From assembly GCF_014841115.1 (NCBI RefSeq), contig NZ_JACYTP010000001.1, forward strand, positions 62,001-126,000: 64,000 bases of DNA, written 5' to 3'. Below the pieces are notes generated by a model, which worked only from the letters and a program-made list of their open reading frames with translations, searched no databases and was not told the DNA's origin. Origin of the DNA: Photobacterium arenosum (GTDB lineage: Bacteria > Pseudomonadota > Gammaproteobacteria > Enterobacterales > Vibrionaceae). Both the position numbers and the translations under genes were made by a program. This document shows positions 51,499-60,751 of this stretch, in pieces (the first letter of the stretch is position 1; each line of letters begins with the position of its first letter).

Positions 51499-52353
51499 AT
51501 GACAAAGAATTCATTACCGTCGTCTGTTGTCAGTGCTGACTGGTTGCTGGAACATGCCGATGCGGGAAATATCGTGATACTGGATGCGAGCTGGTTCATG
51601 CCGGGCAGTGGCCGTGATGCCAGGGCTGAGTGGGAGAGTGAACGCATTCCAGGTGCTGTTTTTTTCGATTTCGATAAAGAGATATGCGATAAGGCATCCA
51701 GCCTGCCGCATATGTTACCCGGTGCAGAGCAGTTTGCCAGCCAAGTGTCGGAATTAGGCATCAGCAACAAAGACACTCTCGTTGTTTATGATTCTCACGG
51801 ACTGTTCTCATCTCCGCGCGTATGGTGGATGTTTAAAGTGATGGGGCATGACAAGGTCGCGGTGCTGGATGGCGGATTACCCGCCTGGAAATCGGTTGGA
51901 GGCTCGTTAGAATCGGGTGTTGTAACTGAAGTGCCTGAAAAAGGGCAATTTTTTGCCAATCTCAGATCTGAATGGGTGATTGATGCCCAGGCATTGATGG
52001 AAAAATTAGCCGACCCTCAGGTTGTGGTGCTGGATGCACGCCCGGCAGCGCGTTTTTATGCCCAGCAGCCAGAGCCGAGAGAAGGCATACGCAGTGGTCA
52101 TATGCCAAATGCTAAAAGCCTCCCGTTTGGTCAGTTGGTGAAAGACGGTAGGTTAGCGTCGCAATCAATACTGAAACAACGTTTTGATGCATTCTCAGAA
52201 CAAGATCAACAACTGATTTTCAGTTGTGGGTCTGGGGTTACGGCATGCATTCTTGCTCTTGCAGCTGATGTAGCAGGCCGGAAAAATCTGACTGTCTATG
52301 ACGGTTCCTGGACGGAATGGGGCGCAGGCATGAAATACCCGGTGGTGTCCTGA
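51499..52353 (+). CDS. sseA: 3-mercaptopyruvate sulfurtransferase
   Basis: 284 residues with two rhodanese domains. The first (1-145) is inactive: LDASWFMPGSGRDARAEWES, LVVYDSHGLFSSPRVWWMFK. The second has the catalytic loop with Cys243 in FSCGSGVTAC, whose CGSGVTA signature distinguishes mercaptopyruvate sulfurtransferase from thiosulfate sulfurtransferase (CRKGVT). Cytoplasmic; makes persulfide and pyruvate from 3-mercaptopyruvate. AGGG precedes the ATG. Confidence 0.93.
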   Translation: MTKNSLPSSVVSADWLLEHADAGNIVILDASWFMPGSGRDARAEWESERIPGAVFFDFDKEICDKASSLPHMLPGAEQFASQVSELGISNKDTLVVYDSHGLFSSPRVWWMFKVMGHDKVAVLDGGLPAWKSVGGSLESGVVTEVPEKGQFFANLRSEWVIDAQALMEKLADPQVVVLDARPAARFYAQQPEPREGIRSGHMPNAKSLPFGQLVKDGRLASQSILKQRFDAFSEQDQQLIFSCGSGVTACILALAADVAGRKNLTVYDGSWTEWGAGMKYPVVS

Positions 52354-52361
52354 TCGAGCTT

Positions 52362-52389
52362 TGGCTTACCTGAGTGATCAGGTAAGCCA
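52362..52389. terminator. Hairpin between converging sseA and PstS-like genes
   Basis: 12-bp perfect stem TGGCTTACCTGA/TCAGGTAAGCCA with a GTGA tetraloop; no T run on either strand. Confidence 0.55.
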
Positions 52390-52404
52390 GAGAGTGTGTA
52401 TTGT

Positions 52405-53223
52405 TTAATGCACAACGGGAATGTAACCGCGATCATGCAGTAATTTCTGGCTGTTTTCAGACAGGAGATAATTGAGGAAGTCACGACCATCTGATGTGAG
52501 CTTTTTGCTTTTATAAAGCATGATGAAAGGTCGGGAGATTTGATACTGTCCAGACTCCAGGTTTGTCAGGCTGGGTGATACACCTTCGAAATCCAGTGGT
52601 TTTACTGAATCATCAACTGAGCCAAGTGACAGATAGCCAATGGCGTGTCTGTTTCTGGCAATCAGGCTTTTCACCATGCCATTGGTGTTAACCACCAGCG
52701 CTTTCGCATTGATATCTGAGACGCTTTTATCACCGATAGTACGTGTCAGACCCATAAAATCTTCGAAAGAAAATCGTGAACCAGAAGCGTTCTCTCTGCT
52801 GACAACTGCAATGGGGAGGTCATCGCCACCAACTTGTTTCCAGTTGGTGATAGTCCCCTGATAAATCCCCATAACCTGTTCTTTGGTCAGGGTGTCAATC
52901 GGGTTGTTTTTGTTGACGACCAGTGCGATACCATCATGAGCAATTAATGTGGTCGATACATCCGGACGTATTTCATCCTCCTTTAGAAATCGCGAACTCA
53001 TTCCAAGCTCAGCGGCCTCTTGTTTGACGGCAGAAATACCCGCAGATGACCCAGTCCCTTGCACAGCAATGGAAGCATCGGAATGTTGCTGCTCATATTG
53101 TTCAGCTAATACTTCAAGTATATGACTGACAGAAGTCGAACCGGATACGGTAACGGTTTTGGCATTAGCCTGAATGGGGAATAGGGCGATAACGGCTAAT
53201 AAAGAAGCCAGGCGAAGCAACAT
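52405..53223 (-). CDS. Phosphate-binding periplasmic protein, PstS-like
   Basis: 272 residues from ATG 53223 (GGAGA 7 bases upstream; the frame extends 20 codons further without a site). Signal peptide ending IQANA, then the phosphate-binding module: VSGSTSVSHILEVLAEQY, GTGSSAGISAVKQEAAELGM, NENASGSRFSF-like segment (RENASGSRFSFEDFMG) and the hinge ISRPFIML. Full-length PstS-type binding protein but with no pst transporter genes adjacent; such orphan copies occur in Vibrionaceae. A Pho box lies 43 bases upstream. Confidence 0.9.
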   Translation of the reverse strand: MLLRLASLLAVIALFPIQANAKTVTVSGSTSVSHILEVLAEQYEQQHSDASIAVQGTGSSAGISAVKQEAAELGMSSRFLKEDEIRPDVSTTLIAHDGIALVVNKNNPIDTLTKEQVMGIYQGTITNWKQVGGDDLPIAVVSRENASGSRFSFEDFMGLTRTIGDKSVSDINAKALVVNTNGMVKSLIARNRHAIGYLSLGSVDDSVKPLDFEGVSPSLTNLESGQYQISRPFIMLYKSKKLTSDGRDFLNYLLSENSQKLLHDRGYIPVVH

Positions 53224-53265
53224 TGCGTCTCTCCAAATTTGAACTACAGGGGTAGCCGCTATGGT

Positions 53266-53283
53266 ATGACGAGGATATGACAA
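53266..53283 (-). promoter_or_regulatory. Pho box upstream of the PstS-like gene
   Basis: On the minus strand TTGTCAT-ATCC-TCGTCAT matches the PhoB consensus of two CTGTCAT-like 7-mers separated by 4 bases. It sits 43 bases before the start codon, where it would replace the -35. Confidence 0.65.
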
Positions 53284-53304
53284 AATTGTGAATCTGAATC
53301 GAAG

Positions 53305-54171
53305 TTACTCGACACGACTTTTTTGTTCTTTTTCCTGATACATGGCGGTATCTGCTTTAGCGAGCAGTAAGTCAGGATCGCTGAGGTTACCAGGATGAAA
53401 CGGAACAAGGCCGACACTGATGCCTAATTTGAACGTATCTCTAAGATCTTGAGTTTGCTCATAGAGCTGGTCAAGCCATTCCTGGCTTTGACATTGGTCT
53501 TCGCTGGGCAATAGAACAATGAATTCATCACCCCCTATGCGATATACCTGACTACCGGTAGGCGAATGCCTGAAGATAATGTTGGCTATTTCAATCAGTA
53601 CCAGATCTCCCTGGCGGTGACCAAGACGGTCATTAACCTGTTTGAAGTTGTCTATATCAATGTAAGCCATAATGCCGCGATTAAGGTTAATCGCCATATG
53701 ATCAAATCGTCTGAAAAGTGAGCGCCTGTTCTGCAGTCTGGTCAGATCGTCTTGCAAGGCCTGTCGGCTGAGTTCCAGTTCCAGTTGACGGGATTTAGCA
53801 ATTTGCTGCCTGAGTTTTTGTATTAACTCGCGGCGTTGATGTAAGAGTTTAATGAAACAGAAACACAGTAAAAAAACACCAATATTGCTGAATACATCAT
53901 CGGTGCGTGTCAGCAACCAATGATTTGCAAGTTCCGGAATATCATCAAGAAGATCTGCAATTACACCAATCCCGTAGGTACAGGCAGACAGAAGTAATAA
54001 AAACTTCATTTCTTTACTGGCGACTTCGCGAACCAGCAGGATAATCAGCACCAATGTCAGGCTTGAAGTAACGGCATCCAGGTTACCTTGCATGGGGATA
54101 AAGGTGGTTATCAGCACCCCAAAACATACAAAAATTGTCAGCCTGACAGGCAATTGAGAGATCTTTTTCAT
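53305..54171 (-). CDS. Membrane diguanylate cyclase (GGDEF)
   Basis: 288 residues. N-terminal half holds four or five hydrophobic helices (residues 10-110, e.g. LTIFVCFGVLITTFIPM), then a short coiled segment (LIQKLRQQIAKSRQLELELS) and a GGDEF domain with RLQNRRSLFRRFDH, IDNFKQVNDRLGHRQGD and the intact active site YRIGGDEFIVLLP. The substrate- and metal-binding residues look present, so it should make cyclic di-GMP. An inhibitory RxxD site is not obvious. It lies 81 bases upstream of the PstS-like gene on the same strand. Confidence 0.92.
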   Translation of the reverse strand: MKKISQLPVRLTIFVCFGVLITTFIPMQGNLDAVTSSLTLVLIILLVREVASKEMKFLLLLSACTYGIGVIADLLDDIPELANHWLLTRTDDVFSNIGVFLLCFCFIKLLHQRRELIQKLRQQIAKSRQLELELSRQALQDDLTRLQNRRSLFRRFDHMAINLNRGIMAYIDIDNFKQVNDRLGHRQGDLVLIEIANIIFRHSPTGSQVYRIGGDEFIVLLPSEDQCQSQEWLDQLYEQTQDLRDTFKLGISVGLVPFHPGNLSDPDLLLAKADTAMYQEKEQKSRVE

Positions 54172-54491
54172 AATTGACTAAAATATTATCACGATGATTT
54201 GTGTTGAGGTAGCGCTATGTAGTAACAAATCGAGACATAGTCCGCATCCCTCAACATGCATCGCAATCCATTACATTCTGTGATCTTGTGCTCATTCTGA
54301 GTGCATCAAAAGTGAAATCAATGATTGATCTATGTTGGTTGCCTACCCAGTTTGATATACCCTGTTTGTAACAAAGTATGTATGTTAACATACTTGTAAC
54401 AATGTGTTTTTTACGGCTATTCTGTGGCTAGAATGAGATTTTTCAGCTCCACCCATTTCATTTCTACATCAGACCTTTTTGCCTCGAGGAA
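54172..54491. other. Promoter region of ravA-viaA
   Basis: 320 bases between divergent genes. It carries a palindrome at 54380-54393 flanked by TTGTAACAA repeats; no open frame. Confidence 0.45.
54380..54393. promoter_or_regulatory. Perfect palindrome upstream of ravA
   Basis: GTATGTTAACATAC is a 14-base perfect inverted repeat. TTGTAACAA-like sequences flank it on both sides (about 54366-54375 and 54394-54402), making a longer imperfect dyad about 100 bases before ravA. Confidence 0.5.
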
Positions 54492-56138
54492 ATGACCAAT
54501 ATGCTATCTATGGCGGCCAATAGTCTACCCAATAAAGCGCTGCTTGCTGAGCGGGTAGAAAAACTTATCCAGGCTCTGTCAAACGGGGTCTATGAAAGAG
54601 AGCATACCATTCGACTCTGTTTGTTGGCGGCACTGTCTGGTGAGAGTGTCTTCCTGCTTGGCCCTCCCGGAATAGCAAAGAGCCTGATTGCTAAGCGACT
54701 GATTGAAGCCTTTGATGGCAGCCGCTTCTTTGACTATCTGATGACACGTTTTTCGACCCCGGAAGAAGTGTTCGGACCTCTATCGATTCAGGAACTGAAA
54801 GACCACGGTAAATATGTTCGTTTGGTTGATGGCTACTTACCCACAGCGGAAGTCGTTTTCCTGGATGAAATCTGGAAAGCGGGCCCTGCCATTTTGAATA
54901 CATTACTGACTGTTGTTAACGAACGGACATTTAAAAATGGTCAGGACACGCTGAACGTACCAATGCGTTTGCTGATTACGGCATCCAACGAATTACCGGA
55001 TGAAGACAGCGGTCTGGAAGCTTTGTACGACCGTATGCTGGTTCGTGTTTTCGTCAATCGCATACAGGAAAAACAAAATTTCAAAGCCATGTTACTGGGT
55101 GAAGGCCCAGAGATGGCGAGTTTGCCTGCCGAGCTCAAAATCAAGGAAGAAGAATATCAGCAATGGCAGACATTGATCGATCATATCCAGCTTGATGAGG
55201 CGACATTCGAAACCATTTACCAGCTGAAATCCATGATCGAGGAGAAAGTCGAATCGGGCAGCAGCGAGCTTTACATCTCAGACCGGCGATGGAAGAAATC
55301 GGTCAGGCTGCTCAAAGCCAGTGCTTTCTTTAATGGCCGTGACAGTATTAATCCGCTTGATTTGCTGTTGCTGCAGGAGTGTTTGTGGCACAGCCCGGAA
55401 TCCAGACAGGATATCCGGGAGCTTTTACGCGACTTTGCCGTCAACCAGGTTTTCGGACAGCAAGCAGCAACTCAGCAGGCTGATACGGCGCAGCACCAGA
55501 TAGAGGAAGTCCACCAGGCTGTTGCCGGCAAGCTTTGTGTGATATTCGGACATGACACGCTGATGGGCAAGGAAAGATACAAGTACGATTTTTCCGGCGC
55601 CAAGCGGTACACGGTCAACAACAATCCGCGCATGATCAAGCTGGTGATGCTGCAGCATAATCCTTCCGTTTCTGAACAGGAAACCGGCGATAGCCGCTGG
55701 GTGTATGTGGATGGGGATGAGTTCGAGAAAAAGATCAAAGCAGGGCAGTGCGATATCTATGGTTTTGTTAATAAGAATACGCATTTATGCCGGCTGCATT
55801 TTGAGATTGATGCCACAGACCGCCTGGTGATCAAAGATATTGCGAACCGGAATGTGCTGGTCGGCATGGCCGGAGATTACGGCGTCAGCCAGGAACAGTT
55901 GGTTGGCTGGCAGCAGAAAGTCGAGCAAGCTACGGATGCGATCAGCGAGGCGGCGCATTTACTGAAACTGGCACGGAGCCGTTTTCACGGGGCATTGCCG
56001 CACAACTTCGTTGACCCTGAATTTCCGGTGCTGATCGAACAAAGTCTGGCTACTGCAAGTGATGAGATTGCGACAATTCAGCGGCATTTAGACAAAAGTG
56101 CCATGCGTTTAACCCGCCTGACTGAATACTTCGCATAA
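54492..56138 (+). CDS. ravA: RavA, MoxR-family AAA+ ATPase
   Basis: 548 residues. Walker A GPPGIAKS (57-64), then [20 protein letters not shown], Walker [21 protein letters not shown] and the sensor region [20 protein letters not shown], identical in plan to E. coli RavA. The C-terminal half contains the LARA-like insertion domain and a helical tail. RavA works with ViaA and is linked to acid stress, respiration and aminoglycoside sensitivity. Two starts are possible: ATG 54492 (site too close) and ATG 54501 (GAGGA 10 bases upstream). viaA follows 13 bases after the stop. Confidence 0.95.
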   Translation: MTNMLSMAANSLPNKALLAERVEKLIQALSNGVYEREHTIRLCLLAALSGESVFLLGPPGIAKSLIAKRLIEAFDGSRFFDYLMTRFSTPEEVFGPLSIQELKDHGKYVRLVDGYLPTAEVVFLDEIWKAGPAILNTLLTVVNERTFKNGQDTLNVPMRLLITASNELPDEDSGLEALYDRMLVRVFVNRIQEKQNFKAMLLGEGPEMASLPAELKIKEEEYQQWQTLIDHIQLDEATFETIYQLKSMIEEKVESGSSELYISDRRWKKSVRLLKASAFFNGRDSINPLDLLLLQECLWHSPESRQDIRELLRDFAVNQVFGQQAATQQADTAQHQIEEVHQAVAGKLCVIFGHDTLMGKERYKYDFSGAKRYTVNNNPRMIKLVMLQHNPSVSEQETGDSRWVYVDGDEFEKKIKAGQCDIYGFVNKNTHLCRLHFEIDATDRLVIKDIANRNVLVGMAGDYGVSQEQLVGWQQKVEQATDAISEAAHLLKLARSRFHGALPHNFVDPEFPVLIEQSLATASDEIATIQRHLDKSAMRLTRLTEYFA

Positions 56139-56151
56139 CTGGGAGGAGACG

Positions 56152-57606
56152 ATGCCAGTCACCGAAGGTATTAACCTGGCTCTGATGCTGACTGAGTCGG
56201 GTATCATTGAAAATGCAGTGAACGAGCTGATGACCCGGCCACAGCTGATGATGGCTGCGGACTCCAGTCCGGGAATTAAGTCGTCTATGAAGTTGCAGGT
56301 CGGTAAGTGGCGCAGCTATGTACAGCATCGCATCGCAAAAGTGGATGTGGCCGATCGGTTCAGTCAGGAACTGGCCTTATACCAAAAGGTTCGGCAATGG
56401 TCTGCGGACACTTTTATGGACAATGCTGAACAGGTAGTCAGTGAACTTGAAACGACGTCCGGCTTTTATTTTAAAGCGCGCCGATTGCTCGACCATGATC
56501 AGAAGAAACATAACCCTATGTTCCACAGCTACTTTTGTCATCAGTGGTATGAACATTTGCAGGTAGCACTCAAGAAAGCGCAGGAATCTGAGTTAGAGCA
56601 TCATAAAGAAGCACTGTTGAAAGACCTGTATCAGCGCATTGAAACCATGCAGCAAATGGAAAAAGTCGATGAAGCAGGCGACGAAAAACGCGCTGGCCGG
56701 CTTTGGGATATGGCGAAAGCCAAACTGACCAAAACGGATGTGGAGCGGTTAAAATCTATCGCAAGATTTCTTCAAAAAAATAATGAAATTCAGGAGATTG
56801 CCGACAAGCTAGGCCGGATGGCTAACGAGGTCGATGATCCGAGTCAGGCCAGAGTTCAGACGGAAGAGCTGAAAATGGTCGAAGAGAAGAGTGACAACGT
56901 CACCGATGATATTGTCGGCGTGCATCCCAGTGATGATCTGGCGCGCTTACTGCCTAACGAGGCAATGTTTCTAGCCTATCCTGAGCTGGAGGTGGTGTTC
57001 TACAAACACCTTGTTGATAAGCGTTTAATGAATTACAGAATGCAGGGTGCCCAGCGCAAACTGCGTAAAGTGAAAGCCTACAGGAAGCAAAGTAAACAAG
57101 TCGAACAGGACAAAGGGCCGTTTATTGTTTGCATTGATGCTTCTGGCTCAATGTCCGGCTACCCTGAACAGTGCGCGAAAGCGTTGGCTTACGGATTGAT
57201 GCAGATTGCACTTGCCGATGACAGAGACTGTTATGTCATGCTGTTTTCTACCCAGCACATCACGTATGAGCTGACCCGGCAGGATGGTTTGAGTGAAGTG
57301 TTAAATTTCCTTTCTTATTCTTTTCATGGCGGCACAGATTTAACGCCTGTGTTGGATCAGTCCTTGATGCTGATGAGTGGCGATAAGTATAAAAATGCGG
57401 ATCTCATTGTGCTGTCCGATTTTATTGCGCCGTCGCAATCGCCGGAGATGCAGGAGCGGGTAGCTAAACTGAAAGAGCATAAGAATCGATTCCATGCCGT
57501 TTGTCTGTCACGGTATGGCAACCCGGCTTTGATGGACATGTTTGATACGCACTGGTCTCACCATCCCTCGGCGCTTGGCCGACTATTCTCTCGTCATATT
57601 CCCTGA
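56152..57606 (+). CDS. viaA: ViaA, VWA-domain partner of RavA
   Basis: 484 residues. N-terminal two-thirds is helical; the C-terminal von Willebrand A domain begins near residue 320 with the MIDAS motif IDASGSMSG (D329-S335) and has further metal-site positions in GGTDLTP and LIVLSDF. GGGAGGAG lies 5 bases before the ATG. Partner of RavA in a conserved two-gene operon. Confidence 0.95.
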   Translation: MPVTEGINLALMLTESGIIENAVNELMTRPQLMMAADSSPGIKSSMKLQVGKWRSYVQHRIAKVDVADRFSQELALYQKVRQWSADTFMDNAEQVVSELETTSGFYFKARRLLDHDQKKHNPMFHSYFCHQWYEHLQVALKKAQESELEHHKEALLKDLYQRIETMQQMEKVDEAGDEKRAGRLWDMAKAKLTKTDVERLKSIARFLQKNNEIQEIADKLGRMANEVDDPSQARVQTEELKMVEEKSDNVTDDIVGVHPSDDLARLLPNEAMFLAYPELEVVFYKHLVDKRLMNYRMQGAQRKLRKVKAYRKQSKQVEQDKGPFIVCIDASGSMSGYPEQCAKALAYGLMQIALADDRDCYVMLFSTQHITYELTRQDGLSEVLNFLSYSFHGGTDLTPVLDQSLMLMSGDKYKNADLIVLSDFIAPSQSPEMQERVAKLKEHKNRFHAVCLSRYGNPALMDMFDTHWSHHPSALGRLFSRHIP

Positions 57607-57761
57607 GTCGCCCGCCGCTGTGCAGGGTGTCATGGCTCTGTACAGCGATCAATCCTGCACCGAATTCTGTGCGCTATGCTTAAGGTGGTGGATAACCAAC
57701 GCCTAAGAGTTCAGGTTTTCCTATCTGGTTCAGTCTGGTACACCTACTGGGAGCATGCGTC

Positions 57762-59156
57762 ATGAAGCTGTTTTCCATTCTGACATTATGGCTGGCTGCG
57801 CTTTGGCCAATGTGTTCTCAGGCATCCGATGTATGGTTAATTGATATCAACGGCGGGATCGGACCTGCAGTCAGTGATTTTGTCTCGCGTGAAATTAATC
57901 ATGCTCAGGAAGAACAGGCTGCGCTTATCGTGCTAAAGATGGACACACCTGGCGGTTTAGATACCTCTATGCGGGAAATCATTCGCGCTATCACAACATC
58001 TCCGGTTGCAGTGGCAACCTGGGTTGGCCCATCGGGTGCCAGAGCGGCGAGCGCCGGAACCTATATTCTCTATGCCAGTCATATTGCTGCGATGGCACCG
58101 GGCACAAACCTTGGTGCAGCTACCCCAGTATCTCTGACCGGTGGGTCGCCAGGCGGGAAAAAAGACAATCCTTTTGATGACTCTGATGAACAGGAACCGG
58201 CTGGAAAAGCTGACGCGGCTAAACAGTCTGAAGAGGGTACACAGTCAGGTAAGGAAGTAAAAGCCGAAACAGCCATGGAGAAGAAAGTCATCAATGATGC
58301 GGCTGCGTATATCACCAGCCTGGCTAAATTGCATGGCAGAAATGAAGTCTGGGCAGAGAAAGCCGTTCGGGAAGCGGCAAGTTTAGATGCCGAAGGGGCA
58401 TTGCAAGAAAATGTCATCGATTTTATGGCAACAGATCTTGATGATCTGGTTAGTCAGATTAATGGCCGTACCGTGCTTATAAACGGGGTACAACAGACTT
58501 TATCACTTGAGAATGTTGCATATGTAGAGCGTGAACAGGACTGGCGGTTTAAGTTTCTGGCGGTCATTACCAATCCGAACGTGGCCTACATACTCATGCT
58601 GATAGGCATCTATGGCTTATTGTTAGAATTTTACAACCCCGGGGTTGGGTTACCTGGCGTACTCGGCGGTATTTGTCTGATTCTGGCTATGTATTCGCTG
58701 CAACTCTTGCCTGTCAGTTATGCGGGGCTGGGATTGATTATCCTGGGGATCATTCTGATGGTGGCAGAAGGCTTTAGCCCCAGCTTTGGCATATTGGGTC
58801 TGGGCGGTATCGTTTCTTTTGTTATAGGGTCAGTCATGTTAATGGATACCGAAGAACCAGGGTATCAAATTGCCGTCCCTTTGATCGTGGGTCTGACAGC
58901 CACTTCCGCGCTGTTTACCTTTGTCATTCTTACCTTATTGCTAAAAACCCGCCGTAAACCTGTTTCAACCGGGGTAGAAATGCTCCTTGGCGATCACGGT
59001 AAAGTGGTCAGTGGCTTTCCCGGAGAGGGGCGGGTGCTGGTAGAAGGCGAAATCTGGCAAGCCCGCAGTGATACGCCGTTGCGGGTGGGTCAGGAAATTG
59101 TCGTTAAGCAAGTCGAAGGCTTGTGTTTGCATGTTGCGGCCAAAGAGAAGGAATAA
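57762..59156 (+). CDS. NfeD-family membrane serine protease
   Basis: 464 residues. Signal peptide, then a ClpP-like protease domain with DTPGGLDTSMREII and the nucleophile Ser97 in ARAASAGTYIL, the same number as in the archaeal PH1510 enzyme; the catalytic lysine is in MEKKVINDAA (174-175), after a roughly 45-residue acidic/lysine low-complexity insert (about 128-172). Five membrane helices follow (270-400) and a C-terminal OB-fold NfeD domain (LLGDHGKVVSGFPGEGRVLV). The slipin partner starts 3 bases later, an arrangement conserved across bacteria and archaea. Confidence 0.93.
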   Translation: MKLFSILTLWLAALWPMCSQASDVWLIDINGGIGPAVSDFVSREINHAQEEQAALIVLKMDTPGGLDTSMREIIRAITTSPVAVATWVGPSGARAASAGTYILYASHIAAMAPGTNLGAATPVSLTGGSPGGKKDNPFDDSDEQEPAGKADAAKQSEEGTQSGKEVKAETAMEKKVINDAAAYITSLAKLHGRNEVWAEKAVREAASLDAEGALQENVIDFMATDLDDLVSQINGRTVLINGVQQTLSLENVAYVEREQDWRFKFLAVITNPNVAYILMLIGIYGLLLEFYNPGVGLPGVLGGICLILAMYSLQLLPVSYAGLGLIILGIILMVAEGFSPSFGILGLGGIVSFVIGSVMLMDTEEPGYQIAVPLIVGLTATSALFTFVILTLLLKTRRKPVSTGVEMLLGDHGKVVSGFPGEGRVLVEGEIWQARSDTPLRVGQEIVVKQVEGLCLHVAAKEKE

Positions 59157-59159
59157 ACC

Positions 59160-59921
59160 ATGATTACGTATTCCCTGGCAACCATCGTTGTGCTGGTACT
59201 CGTGCTGATTATCAGCATGTTCAGAGTGCTGCGTGAGTATGAGCGTGCCGTCGTCTTTCTGTTGGGGCGCTTTTATGAAGTAAAAGGGCCTGGGTTGATC
59301 ATCATTATCCCAATCATTCAACAAATGGTTCGGGTTGACCTGAGAACAATTGTGCTTGATGTGCCAACTCAGGATCTGATCACCAAAGACAATGTATCGG
59401 TTAAGGTCAATGCTGTGGTTTACTTTCGGGTTATTGACCCCAAAATGGCGATCATCAATGTCGAAAATTATCTTGAAGCCACCAGCCAGCTGTCCCAGAC
59501 AACATTACGATCAGTACTTGGTCAGCATGAGTTAGATGAATTACTGTCGGCAAGAGATGAACTGAATAAAGATTTGCAGGGCATTCTTGATATGCACACC
59601 GATAACTGGGGCATAAAGATAGCCAATGTTGAAATCAAGCATGTTGATCTGGATGACAGCATGGTGCGTGCATTAGCTCGTCAGGCAGAGGCCGAACGTT
59701 CACGTCGTGCAAAAGTTATTCATGCTACGGGTGAGCTGGAAGCCTCTAAAAAGTTGATGGAGGCCGCCGAAGTGCTGAATAAAGCCCCGAATGCGATTCA
59801 ACTTCGTTACCTGCAGACATTGACTGAGATTGCCAATGACAGGACATCAACCATAGTATTCCCTTTACCTATCGACTTAGTCGATAAAGTTAAAAATATT
59901 GTTAATAGGAATAATGAGTGA
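59160..59921 (+). CDS. Slipin (SPFH/stomatin-family) membrane protein
   Basis: 253 residues. One N-terminal membrane segment ([16 protein letters not shown]) and an SPFH domain: [53 protein letters not shown], and the coiled region [17 protein letters not shown]. Stomatin-type scaffold and probable substrate/partner of the NfeD protease just upstream. No terminator of quality follows; an imperfect long-loop hairpin at 59961-59999 precedes a T run. Confidence 0.93.
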   Translation: MITYSLATIVVLVLVLIISMFRVLREYERAVVFLLGRFYEVKGPGLIIIIPIIQQMVRVDLRTIVLDVPTQDLITKDNVSVKVNAVVYFRVIDPKMAIINVENYLEATSQLSQTTLRSVLGQHELDELLSARDELNKDLQGILDMHTDNWGIKIANVEIKHVDLDDSMVRALARQAEAERSRRAKVIHATGELEASKKLMEAAEVLNKAPNAIQLRYLQTLTEIANDRTSTIVFPLPIDLVDKVKNIVNRNNE

Positions 59922-60149
59922 GTTTCTGAACAATAATAACGATATTGCGTTAAGCGACTTCGCCCAGATTGGTTATTTTTAACTCAACTAAAATGGGCGG
60001 GTTTTTTAAAAAGTGGATTTTGAGCTAAGAAAATGTAAACAAATAACTTTTTGCCCTGTATAAATTGAAATATAGCTTTAAGTTGTTATGATTTTGGACG
60101 CATAAAAATGATGCAAGCAATTTGTGTTAATTAAGTCTAAGGAATAACA

Positions 60150-60632
60150 ATGAAAAAAGTATTTGCAGTGGCAGTTTTCGCGGGCATGATGCCTTTCTCT
60201 CAAGCAATGGCTGACCAAGATATCGGTTGTGGTCTGGGCTCTATGGTATTTGCTGGTCAAGAAGGCAAAGTATTTAAAGTACTGGGTGCGACAACGAACG
60301 GTACTTCAGGTAACCAAACTTTCGGTATCACTTTCGGCACACTGGGTTGTGACGGCAACGGCGTGATTACTTCTCAAGAAAAACTGGCTATGTTTATCGA
60401 CGGTAACATGGACAATCTGGCTCGTGATATCGCACGTGGCGAAGGTGAAACGCTGGCAACTCTGACTGACGTTTGGGGCATGAGCGATGAAGCAAAAGCG
60501 GAATTTAACGCAACTGCTCGTAACAACTATGCGTCTATCTTCGCTTCTGAAAATGTTACTTCTACAGATGTTCTGGCTAACCTGAACACTATGGTTGCTG
60601 ATCAGAATACGCTGGCCGCTTACGCACTGTAA
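60150..60632 (+). CDS. DUF3015-family exported protein
   Basis: 160 residues with a signal peptide (MKKVFAVAVFAGMMPFSQAM, cleavage after AMA). The mature part shows the DUF3015 pattern: DIGCGLGSMVFAGQEGKVFK, TSGNQTFGITFGTLGCDG (two cysteines), MFIDGNMDNLARDIARGEGE. The codon use is strikingly biased to abundant codons (GGT, CTG, AAC, GTT), implying high expression. AAGGAAT lies before the ATG. A strong terminator follows. DUF3015 genes often sit beside DUF4105 genes, as here. Confidence 0.9.
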   Translation: MKKVFAVAVFAGMMPFSQAMADQDIGCGLGSMVFAGQEGKVFKVLGATTNGTSGNQTFGITFGTLGCDGNGVITSQEKLAMFIDGNMDNLARDIARGEGETLATLTDVWGMSDEAKAEFNATARNNYASIFASENVTSTDVLANLNTMVADQNTLAAYAL

Positions 60633-60655
60633 TTTATTACAGGTGTGAACCGCTC

Positions 60656-60688
60656 AGATACAGCGCCAAAAGGCGCTGTATCTTTTTC
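60656..60688 (+). terminator. Terminator of the DUF3015 gene
   Basis: 12-bp perfect stem AGATACAGCGCC/GGCGCTGTATCT with an AAAA loop and TTTTC tail; it would reduce, not abolish, read-through into the next gene. Confidence 0.9.
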
Positions 60689-60751
60689 TAATCTGGTGCT
60701 TTGTTTATTCAATGTGCTTGACTGAACCTATTTGATCCCATCGATGATTTC

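Noticed and set aside
59961..60007. CGCCCA/TGGGCG pair followed by a T run after the slipin gene
   Set aside because: The 27-base loop makes it a poor intrinsic terminator, though it may contribute.
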